Positions 13,491-20,424 of a stretch of DNA of 22,562 bases are shown piece by piece. The notes beneath the pieces are model-generated. The model did not search any database. It was not told the DNA's origin and worked only from the letters and a program-made list of their open reading frames with translations. The position numbers and the translations under genes were made by a program. The DNA comes from HGM12669 sp048527645 (GTDB lineage: Bacteria; Bacillota; Clostridia; Oscillospirales; CAG-272), in assembly GCA_048527645.1 (NCBI GenBank), contig DBGFNI010000152.1:1-22562 (forward strand), written 5' to 3'. Position 1 is the stretch's first letter. Every line of letters starts with the position of its first letter.

Positions 13491-14591
13491 TTGAGTAGTT
13501 TATTTGATTTAATCAATATTCCCTTTGCTTATGTCATCCGCTTTCTGGATTCTGTCACACACAACTATCTGCTGACCCTTCTTCTGTTCGCGATTGTCAT
13601 CAAAATCGTGCTGTTCCCGTTCGGGATCAAGCAGCAGAAGAACATGGTGAAGCAGGCGTCTCTGCGTCCCAAGGAACAGCTGATCCGGGCAAAATACGCC
13701 GGACGCAACGACCGTGTGACACAGCAGAAGGTCAATGAAGAGGTCATGGCGCTGTACCAAAAGGAGGGCTACAGCCCCACCTCAGGCTGCCTGCCCATGA
13801 TTTTGCAGCTGATCATCGTCTGGGCGGTGTATCAGATTGTGTACAACCCCCTGACCTATATCATGCGCCTGGGGCAGGAAAACATCACCGCCATCCGCAC
13901 CTATTTGGACGTGGCGCAAAACGCCCGTGAAATCGACATGATTTCCAAGCTGCGCGACATTGACATCGCCTCCATCCCCGGCGTGAGCATCACCGATGGC
14001 ATGACCACGGAGCTGCCCAACTTCCATCTGTGGGGAAGTTTCGGCGATTTGTCCATCACCCCCAGCGAGCAGATTTGGTGGTATATCCTGATTCCCGTTT
14101 TCGTCCTGCTTTCCACCTTCCTGTCCATGAAGCTGACGCGGAAATTCTCCTATCAGCCTCCGACACAGGGCACGGACGACATGTCCAAGAGCATGAAAAT
14201 CATGGATATCACCATGCCCCTGTTCAGTACCTTCATCGCTTTTACCCTGCCCGCAGCAATCGGCGTATACTGGATTTTCCAGAGCGTTTTGGGCGTTTTG
14301 CAGCAGTTCATTCTGTCCAAGATGCTCCCCATCCCCGTTTATACCGAGGAACAGCTTAAGGCTTTCCAAAAGGAATACGGCGCAACCTCCAACCGTCAGC
14401 GCAAAAAGCAGGAGAAAGCCAAGGTGCGCTCCCTGCACCATATCGATGACGATGACGATGAGGACGCACCCGCGCCCGTCTCCGCACCGAAAAAAGCCAA
14501 CACCCCCAAAGCGGAAAAGAACGATACCAAAGAAACCGCTGATTCTGTCATCGCGCAGGCACCGCTGCAAGATGAAAGCGACAAAGATTGA
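13491..14591 (+). CDS. yidC: Membrane protein insertase YidC/OxaA
   Basis: YidC inserts and folds membrane proteins in the cytoplasmic membrane, alone or with SecYEG. The 366-residue protein begins with TTG (13491), preceded by AAAGG about 9 bases upstream. Membrane segments are visible near 25-44 (ending IKIVLFPF), 98-120 (GCLPMILQLIIVWAVYQIVYNP), 195-213 and 240-275. Lys38 sits where the hydrophilic-groove arginine usually is. A cytoplasmic hairpin rich in charged residues (about 47-95) precedes the second segment, as expected. There is no lipoprotein signal or large periplasmic domain. The C-terminal tail (about 298-366) is strongly charged: a lysine-rich patch then an aspartate run and a low-complexity Ala/Pro/Lys stretch, a common site for ribosome or Jag contact. 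Confidence 0.95.
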   Translation: MSSLFDLINIPFAYVIRFLDSVTHNYLLTLLLFAIVIKIVLFPFGIKQQKNMVKQASLRPKEQLIRAKYAGRNDRVTQQKVNEEVMALYQKEGYSPTSGCLPMILQLIIVWAVYQIVYNPLTYIMRLGQENITAIRTYLDVAQNAREIDMISKLRDIDIASIPGVSITDGMTTELPNFHLWGSFGDLSITPSEQIWWYILIPVFVLLSTFLSMKLTRKFSYQPPTQGTDDMSKSMKIMDITMPLFSTFIAFTLPAAIGVYWIFQSVLGVLQQFILSKMLPIPVYTEEQLKAFQKEYGATSNRQRKKQEKAKVRSLHHIDDDDDEDAPAPVSAPKKANTPKAEKNDTKETADSVIAQAPLQDESDKD

Positions 14592-14609
14592 CACACGAGG
14601 TGACTGAGA

Positions 14610-15596
14610 ATGAAAAAAGAAATCGTGATCAACGCCCGTTCCGTGGAAGAAGCCGTTGCACAAGGCGCGGCAATGTTGGGAATGGACGCGGAAAATATGG
14701 AATATGAAGTGATCGAGGAGCCGAAAAAAGGCTTCTTGGGCGTCGGCAGTGCACCCGCCAAAATCAAAATTCTGGTTCGCCAGACGCCTGCTGAGGCGGC
14801 AATGGCGTTTGTGCAGACGCTTGTAGACGATCTGGAGCTGGACGCCAACGTGGAGCTCAAGCGCAATGACGAGGGCGACGAGCTGGTCAACGTGTGGGGC
14901 GGCAACGCCGGCGCACTGATCGGTCATCACGGCGACACGTTGGACGCGCTGCAATATCTTGCCAATCTGGCAGCTGTGCGCGTCGGAGACGGCTATGCGA
15001 AGATCGCCGTCGATGTGGAGCATTACCGCTCCAAGCGGGAGCAGACCCTGCGTCAGCTGGCGCGGCGCACCGCACAGAAGGCGCTGAAATACCGCCGCAG
15101 CGTCACCCTGGAGCCGATGAATCCCTATGAGCGCCGGATCATTCACTCTGAAATTCAAAGCATCGAGGGCGTGACAACCACCTCCATCGGCAGCGACAAC
15201 GCGCGCCGCGTCGTCGTATATCTGACCGATCTGCCCCTGCCCGATATTCTCAAGGAAAACGAGGATACCGCAGGCAAAAACGGCTCGAAGAAGCGCCGCC
15301 GCCGTTCCCGCGGCAACGGCGAGAGCAAGGCGCCCGCAAAGACTGTGCTCGCACCCGATCCCGAGGGTGAGGAGTATTATATCGACGCACCCACAACCTA
15401 TGTGCACGCGCCGACGCCCCGCCCCGAAAAGCTCAAGAGCATCGCAAGCTACTTCGGCGACGAGGAGGAGGATGCATCCGACGAGGGATATTTCTCTGAG
15501 GAAGAGGATCAGCCCTCCGAGTTGGCAAAGCTGTGTGGTATTTATGACGATTCCGATGATCCGCGCGCAGACGCGGAGGAGGACGAAGCGGAGTAA
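14610..15596 (+). CDS. jag: RNA-binding protein KhpB (Jag / SpoIIIJ-associated)
   Basis: KhpB binds RNA and influences cell division and envelope growth in Firmicutes. Domains in order: Jag_N (1-52, with EEPKKGFLGVGS), KH (about 60-135, GxxG loop reading GHHG at 105-108), and R3H (about 138-207, with NPYERRIIHSEI at 171-182, arginine and histidine in place). At 328 residues it is longer than the usual about 210-260, because of a C-terminal extension with a basic patch KKRRRRSRG (227-235) followed by an acidic, low-complexity tail (283-328). The KH loop lacks the usual lysine/arginine, carrying two histidines. The ribosome site GAGGTGA is about 6 bases upstream of the ATG, 18 bases after yidC. 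It is the last gene of the block before a bidirectional terminator. Confidence 0.93.
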   Translation: MKKEIVINARSVEEAVAQGAAMLGMDAENMEYEVIEEPKKGFLGVGSAPAKIKILVRQTPAEAAMAFVQTLVDDLELDANVELKRNDEGDELVNVWGGNAGALIGHHGDTLDALQYLANLAAVRVGDGYAKIAVDVEHYRSKREQTLRQLARRTAQKALKYRRSVTLEPMNPYERRIIHSEIQSIEGVTTTSIGSDNARRVVVYLTDLPLPDILKENEDTAGKNGSKKRRRRSRGNGESKAPAKTVLAPDPEGEEYYIDAPTTYVHAPTPRPEKLKSIASYFGDEEEDASDEGYFSEEEDQPSELAKLCGIYDDSDDPRADAEEDEAE

Positions 15597-15650
15597 ACCT
15601 TTTCCGCACCCATGCGGGACGCAGCAGTCCCCGTAAAACTTCAAGAAAAC

Positions 15651-15688
15651 AAAAAGAGCGTGTCACGGTTGCGTGACACGTTCTTTTT
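15651..15688. terminator. Bidirectional rho-independent terminator between jag and tpiA
   Basis: A 12-bp stem (15656-15667 with 15672-15683, one G-T mismatch/wobble, GTTG loop) is flanked by AAAAA on the left and TTTTT on the right, so it works on both strands. It lies between two convergent operons, ending jag rightward and tpiA leftward. Confidence 0.93.
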
Positions 15689-15734
15689 ATTTGATGCAAT
15701 TCGTTTTGGCGACGCCGTTTGCCAAGGGGGGTAA

Positions 15735-16496
15735 TCAGCCTGCGGCAACGATCGTGGAGAAATCCGCAGTCTTCAGGGAAGCGCCGCCGATCAGTCCGCC
15801 GTCCACATCCTCTTTTGCCAGCAGCTCCGCGCAGTTTGCCGCGTTCATCGAGCCGCCGTACAGAATGGAAGTGCCCTGCGCCGTCTGTGCACCGTACAGA
15901 TCGGCAATCACACCGCGGATCACGGCGCAAACCTCCTGCGCCTGATCTGCCGTTGCCACCTTGCCGGTACCGATCGCCCAAACGGGCTCATAAGCGATGA
16001 TTACCTTTTTCATATCGGCTGCGTCCAGACCCTGCAGCGCGATTTTCGTCTGCATGGAAACCACCTCAGCCGTGATGCCCTGCTCTCTTTGCTCCAGCGT
16101 CTCGCCCACGCAGGTGATCGCTGTCAAGCCGGCAGCAACCGCCGCCCGGGTGCGCAGGTTTACGGTCTGATCCGTTTCGCCGAAATACTGGCGGCGTTCG
16201 CTGTGACCGACCACCACATATTTTGCGCCCGCTTCTACCAGCATCTGTGCGCTGATCTCGCCGGTGTATGCGCCGCTTTCCTTAAAGTGCACATTCTCAC
16301 CGCCGATGCCGATGTTGGTTCCCGCCGTGGCTGCCACCGCCGCGGGAATGTCAATGGCGGGCACACACAGCACCACATCGCAATCCGCGCCGGCAACCAG
16401 GGGCGCCAGTTCTTTCATAAACTTTTCCGTCTGCGCCGGCGTCATGTTCATTTTCCAGTTTCCGGCGATCACGGTTTTGCGCAATTCCTTATTCAT
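15735..16496 (-). CDS. tpiA: Triosephosphate isomerase
   Basis: Interconverts dihydroxyacetone phosphate and glyceraldehyde 3-phosphate in glycolysis. The 253-residue TIM barrel has all catalytic residues: Lys15 in AGNWKMN, His98 in VVVGHSERR and Glu170 in AYEPVWAIGTG, plus the phosphate-binding segment LYGGSMNAAN near the C-terminus (about 224-233). AGAAGG lies about 9 bases before the ATG. It follows pgk after a 34-base gap that contains an exact tandem 10-base repeat. The stop is about 46 bases before the bidirectional terminator. Confidence 0.97.
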   Translation of the reverse strand: MNKELRKTVIAGNWKMNMTPAQTEKFMKELAPLVAGADCDVVLCVPAIDIPAAVAATAGTNIGIGGENVHFKESGAYTGEISAQMLVEAGAKYVVVGHSERRQYFGETDQTVNLRTRAAVAAGLTAITCVGETLEQREQGITAEVVSMQTKIALQGLDAADMKKVIIAYEPVWAIGTGKVATADQAQEVCAVIRGVIADLYGAQTAQGTSILYGGSMNAANCAELLAKEDVDGGLIGGASLKTADFSTIVAAG

Positions 16497-16510
16497 TTTG
16501 TCAAACCTTC

Positions 16511-16530
16511 TTTGCTATGATTTGCTATGA
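16511..16530. repeat. Exact tandem decamer between pgk and tpiA
   Basis: TTTGCTATGA occurs twice in direct tandem (16511-16520 and 16521-16530), ending exactly at the pgk stop codon (16531-16533 on the minus strand). It occupies most of the pgk-tpiA spacer and probably arose by a simple slippage duplication. Confidence 0.85.
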
Positions 16531-17724
16531 TTATTTATCGTTGAGGCATGCAATACCGGGCAGCTCCAGTCCCTCCAGAAATTCCAGAGATGCGCCGCCG
16601 CCGGTGGAGATATGCGTCATCTGATCGGCAAAGCCCAGCTTTTCGATGGCTGCCGCAGAGTCGCCGCCGCCGATGATGGAAACCGCGCCGCTCTGTGCAA
16701 CGGCAGTTGCAACCGCTTCCGTACCTGCTGCAAAATTCTTCCACTCCGAAACGCCCATGGGACCGTTCCAAACAACCGTGCCTGCGCCCTCAATGGTCTT
16801 TGCAAACAGCTCGCGGGTGACCGGACCGATGTCCAGACCCATCCAGCCGTCGGGGATAGAATCGGAATAAATCGTCATGTGCGTGGTGTCCTCGCTGTAT
16901 TCGCGGCCGATTTCATTGTCAACCGGGATCAGGAAATTGACGCCCTTCTCCGCTGCCTTCTTCAAAAGACCCGTTGCCAGATCCAATTTGTCATTTTCGC
17001 AGATGGAGGAGCCGGTGTTGTTGCCCAGCGCCTTGAAGAAGGTGTAAGCCATGCCTCCGCCGATAATCAGCGTATCCACCTTATCAATGAGGTTGTTGAT
17101 CACGCCGATCTTATCGGAAACCTTTGCACCGCCCAGAATCGCAACAAACGGACGCTTGGGATCTTCCAAAGCCTTACCCATGATGCTGATTTCTTTCTGG
17201 ATCAGATAGCCGCAAACCGCGGTGTCCAGATAATCCGCAACGCCTGCGGTAGACGCATGCGCTCTGTGTGCGGAGCCGAACGCGTCGTTGACGAAAATAT
17301 CCGCCATTGCTGCCAGCTCCTTGGACATCTCGGGATCGTTCTTTGTTTCGCGCTTGTCAAAACGGGTGTTCTCCAAAAGCAGCACGTCACCGTCGCGGAG
17401 CGCAGCGGCCTTTGCCTTGGCATCCTCACCGGTCGTGTCTGCGGCAAAGACAACCTCGCGGCCCAGCAGTTCGCTCAAGCGCTTTGCGACAGGAGCCAGC
17501 GTGAGCTTTGCACGGTCCTCGTCCGTTTTCGGCTTGCCCATATGAGAGCACAGGATCACCTTTGCACCGTGGTCAATCAGATACTGAATGGTAGGCAGCG
17601 CTGCAACAATGCGCTTTTCACTGGTGATTTTGCCGTCCTTCATCGGCACGTTGAAATCGCAGCGCACCAAAGCGCGCTTGCCACTGACATCAATGTCTTC
17701 AATAGACTTCTTATTGTAGGTCAT
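16531..17724 (-). CDS. pgk: Phosphoglycerate kinase
   Basis: Transfers phosphate from 1,3-bisphosphoglycerate to ADP, the first ATP-forming step of lower glycolysis. The 397-residue protein has the family signature LVRCDFNVP (19-27), HMGKPK (61-66), the hinge-side LGGAKVSDKI (197-206), NGPMGVSEW in the C-terminal domain and the nucleotide-binding GGGDSAAA (352-359) near the end. AAGGAG lies 8 bases upstream of the ATG, and a strong promoter lies 50-78 bases upstream. gap, gpmI and eno are not adjacent, so only pgk and tpiA remain of the classic glycolytic operon. Confidence 0.97.
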   Translation of the reverse strand: MTYNKKSIEDIDVSGKRALVRCDFNVPMKDGKITSEKRIVAALPTIQYLIDHGAKVILCSHMGKPKTDEDRAKLTLAPVAKRLSELLGREVVFAADTTGEDAKAKAAALRDGDVLLLENTRFDKRETKNDPEMSKELAAMADIFVNDAFGSAHRAHASTAGVADYLDTAVCGYLIQKEISIMGKALEDPKRPFVAILGGAKVSDKIGVINNLIDKVDTLIIGGGMAYTFFKALGNNTGSSICENDKLDLATGLLKKAAEKGVNFLIPVDNEIGREYSEDTTHMTIYSDSIPDGWMGLDIGPVTRELFAKTIEGAGTVVWNGPMGVSEWKNFAAGTEAVATAVAQSGAVSIIGGGDSAAAIEKLGFADQMTHISTGGGASLEFLEGLELPGIACLNDK

Positions 17725-17773
17725 CTTTCATTCTCCTTATTTAATTATAGTTATTTATTCTTAATCAGGAATC

Positions 17774-17802
17774 AGTATAGCATACCGAGGCGGTATTGTC
17801 AA
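17774..17802 (-). promoter_or_regulatory. Sigma-A promoter of pgk-tpiA with a dyad in its spacer
   Basis: On the minus strand TTGACA (plus 17797-17802) and TATACT (plus 17774-17779) are 17 bases apart, and TG precedes the -10 (TGCTATACT), an extended form. The spacer contains the perfect dyad ATACCG-CCT-CGGTAT (plus 17782-17796). A second TTGACAA (plus 17819-17825) lies 23 bases farther upstream without a matching -10. Confidence 0.85.
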
Positions 17803-17840
17803 GAAAAATTCGCTATATTTGTCAAAAAATATACAATCTT

Positions 17841-19133
17841 TTATGCCCCTGTTTTTCCCGCAGCGCACTGCGCCAGCCGGGCAAACACGGGAATGCGCTG
17901 TGCAAGCGATGGCATGTCAGCCACCGTGCGGGGTGAGAACATGCCGCGCGCTCTGTCTGCGCTCGCCGCCTGCTCGTGACCGATCAGCGCCCAGGTGGCA
18001 TCGATCAGATGCGTAAAGGCATCCTCCGTCAGTTTTTCGCACAGAAAGGACTGACGGGGAGAATTGATATCCTCGCCGCTGATCTGGAACAAGCCGTATT
18101 GCTCGCACAGCCCCATCACGCGCCGCAGCTGCGCCTGCGTGTTGCGCGTCGGCATATAGGTCACCGCATCAAAGCCCAGGCGGGCAAGCTCGGCAAAGAG
18201 CAAATCCAGGTAACCGTCTTCAAAGGCTTGCGCCTTTTTATCCCCTGTCACGCTGTCGCCGACATCCCCCAGATACGCATAGGCGCTGATGGCGCCGGTG
18301 CGCCGGCAAAGAGCAATGTACTCCTCCACCGTAGGCAGCTCATCCGCCGCGTCCACATAAATTTTTTCCACCAAATTGCTTTTCAATACGCCCAAAACAT
18401 CATAGGGCGTCAGCGCCGGGTCAACATGTGCAAGCAGCGTCTGTGCCTTTTCCGAGATTTGCAGCCCCATCTTTTCCCGCAGGAAGGCAAGCAGCGCCTG
18501 CGGCGTGGGGCAAACCGACAAAATCTTTTGCGTCAGGGCAAACAGCACGTGGCGCTCCGTCACGCTGCCCCCCTCTTCCCAACGGGAAAGCGGCAGCACA
18601 TCCTTGTCAAAGTCAAGGCAGATGCCGCACGGGGCGCTCAATATGTTGATTTTTTTCACCATGGCACGGTTGCGGCGGTTTCTTGCCTCGCGATACGGCT
18701 GCATAAACGCGGCGATCTCCCCGTATGCGTCATGCGGGATGCCGTGCATCGCCACATATGCCACGCCGACCTGATCCGGGTTGTTGATCCGGCGCATGCC
18801 GATCGCGGTGTGCGCCATTTTCACGCGCAGTTCCATCCCGCACGTCACCGGCATGCCGAGAATTTCACCCGCCGCGCGGAATTCCTCTGCGCCCGCGATG
18901 CTGTCGTGATCCATGATTCCCGCCGTTTTCAGCCCGTTTTGCCACGCGAGATACGCCGCCTTGGCAGGGGAATACGGCGAAAAGGAATAGATGGTGTGAA
19001 TGTGGTTGTTGACAAAAGGCGTTTGGGGCGGCTGCGGCGCCTCCCCGCGCTGCACGGCTTCTTTCAGTTCCCGCAGTGCGCAGAGCCGTTCTTCCCTCCT
19101 CGGCGCATTCAATTGCTGCAAAAGCTCAGTCAT
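17841..19133 (-). CDS. PHP-domain metal-dependent phosphoesterase-like protein
   Basis: A 430-residue cytoplasmic protein with a PHP domain, a fold that binds two or three metal ions and usually hydrolyses phosphoesters. Visible ligands are HIH in VNNHIHTIYS (41-50, His44 and His46), MDHDSIAG (74-81, Asp75-His76-Asp77), GMELRV (99-104, Glu101), His195 and a GEDIN (353-357) in place of the usual GSDxH. The N-terminal about 40 residues look helical and non-catalytic, and 230-320 is an insert without clear motif. No signal peptide or membrane segment is seen. GGGAG lies 7 bases before the ATG, overlapping the end of obgE, 11 bases away. The substrate is unknown; nucleotide, DNA end or histidinol-phosphate-like activities are all possible for the fold, and its position after ligA and obgE does not decide between them. 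Confidence 0.8.
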   Translation of the reverse strand: MTELLQQLNAPRREERLCALRELKEAVQRGEAPQPPQTPFVNNHIHTIYSFSPYSPAKAAYLAWQNGLKTAGIMDHDSIAGAEEFRAAGEILGMPVTCGMELRVKMAHTAIGMRRINNPDQVGVAYVAMHGIPHDAYGEIAAFMQPYREARNRRNRAMVKKINILSAPCGICLDFDKDVLPLSRWEEGGSVTERHVLFALTQKILSVCPTPQALLAFLREKMGLQISEKAQTLLAHVDPALTPYDVLGVLKSNLVEKIYVDAADELPTVEEYIALCRRTGAISAYAYLGDVGDSVTGDKKAQAFEDGYLDLLFAELARLGFDAVTYMPTRNTQAQLRRVMGLCEQYGLFQISGEDINSPRQSFLCEKLTEDAFTHLIDATWALIGHEQAASADRARGMFSPRTVADMPSLAQRIPVFARLAQCAAGKTGA

Positions 19134-19144
19134 GATTTTCTCCC

Positions 19145-20422
19145 TTACAGTACAAAGTCAAATTCAAAATCGTAGATGGAGACGGTATCGCCGTCCTGCA
19201 CGCCGAACTGCGTCATTTTTTCAAACACCTGATGCTGCCGCAGCACCCGCTCGAAATAGTTGAGCGATTCCCGATCGTCAAAATTGATAGACCCCATCAA
19301 CTGATAAATCCATTCCGCCTCCACATAATATACGCCGTCGTCCCCGCGGTAGATCTCAAAGGAATAGTCATCGCGCGCCGGCTCCTGCGGCGGAATATAG
19401 TCCGCCTCATACACCGTCAGCGGCGGCAGCTGCGCCAGATGCGCCGCCGTGCGCTGCACCAGCGTTTTGAGGTTTTCGCCCGTTACCGCGCTGACATACA
19501 GCATCTCCCAGCCGTTTTCCCGAACAAACGCCTCCAGCGCGTGCAGATCCGCGCCCGGCTCCAGCGCGTCCGTTTTGTTGCCGACAATGATTTGCGGCCG
19601 CTGTGCCAGGGCAGGCGAATACTGCTCCAGCTCCCGATTAATCGTTTTGATATCCTCAATGGGATCCCGTCCCTCGCTGCCGGAAACATCCACCACATGC
19701 AGCAACAGCCGGCATCGGTCGACATGACGTAAAAACGCATGTCCAAGTCCCATTCCCTCGCTTGCACCCTCGATCAGTCCCGGAATATCCGCCGCGACAA
19801 AGCCCTGTCCGTCCTCACCCGTGCTGACCACACCCAGACTCGGTGAGAGGGTTGTAAAATGGTAGTTTGCAATTTTCGGTTTGGCAGAGGAGATTCTGGA
19901 GAGAATCGAGGATTTTCCCACATTGGGAAGACCCACCAGTCCGACATCCGCCAGCATTTTCAGCTCCAAAAGCACCTTGGCGCTTTTGCCCTTCAGTCCG
20001 TTTTTGGCAAAGCGGGGTATCTGACGGGTGGGCGTGGCAAAATGACGGTTGCCCCAGCCGCCGTTGCCGCCCTTTAAGCAAACAAAGGGGCCGCAGTTGC
20101 TCATGTCTTTTATCACGGCGCCGGATGCGGGATCGCGGATCAGCGTTCCCGCCGGGACGCGGATGATCAGATCCGCTCCGTTTTTTCCGTGACATTTTGA
20201 GGCGCGGCCGTTCTCGCCGTTCTGCGCGGCAAATTTTCTGTGATAGCGGAAGTCCAACAGCGTGTTTTTCCCCTCGTCAATCTCAAAGATCACGCTGCCG
20301 CCCCGTCCGCCGTCGCCGCCATCCGGTCCGCCGTTTGCCACATATTTTTCCCGGTGGAAGGAGACAGCACCGTTGCCGCCGTCTCCCGCCTTGATTTCAA
20401 TTTCTACATGATCAATAAACAT
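19145..20422 (-). CDS. obgE: GTPase ObgE/CgtA
   Basis: Obg is an essential GTPase that binds the 50S subunit and links ribosome assembly to growth state. The 425-residue protein shows the glycine-rich Obg fold (1-158, with GGPDGGDGGRGG at 31-42), a G domain with G1 GLPNVGKSS (164-172), the TTLSPSLGVV switch I region (190-199), G3 DIPG (212-215), G4 NKTD (282-285) and G5 SAV (311-313), and a C-terminal OCT domain (about 345-425) of the Firmicute type. It starts 2 bases after the ligA stop, with GAGG inside the ligA 3' end as ribosome site. Confidence 0.97.
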   Translation of the reverse strand: MFIDHVEIEIKAGDGGNGAVSFHREKYVANGGPDGGDGGRGGSVIFEIDEGKNTLLDFRYHRKFAAQNGENGRASKCHGKNGADLIIRVPAGTLIRDPASGAVIKDMSNCGPFVCLKGGNGGWGNRHFATPTRQIPRFAKNGLKGKSAKVLLELKMLADVGLVGLPNVGKSSILSRISSAKPKIANYHFTTLSPSLGVVSTGEDGQGFVAADIPGLIEGASEGMGLGHAFLRHVDRCRLLLHVVDVSGSEGRDPIEDIKTINRELEQYSPALAQRPQIIVGNKTDALEPGADLHALEAFVRENGWEMLYVSAVTGENLKTLVQRTAAHLAQLPPLTVYEADYIPPQEPARDDYSFEIYRGDDGVYYVEAEWIYQLMGSINFDDRESLNYFERVLRQHQVFEKMTQFGVQDGDTVSIYDFEFDFVL

Positions 20423-20424
20423 TC

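Noticed and set aside
13782..15644. 620-codon open frame antisense to yidC and jag
   Set aside because: It runs across two conserved genes and its histidine/glycine-rich product resembles reverse translation noise.
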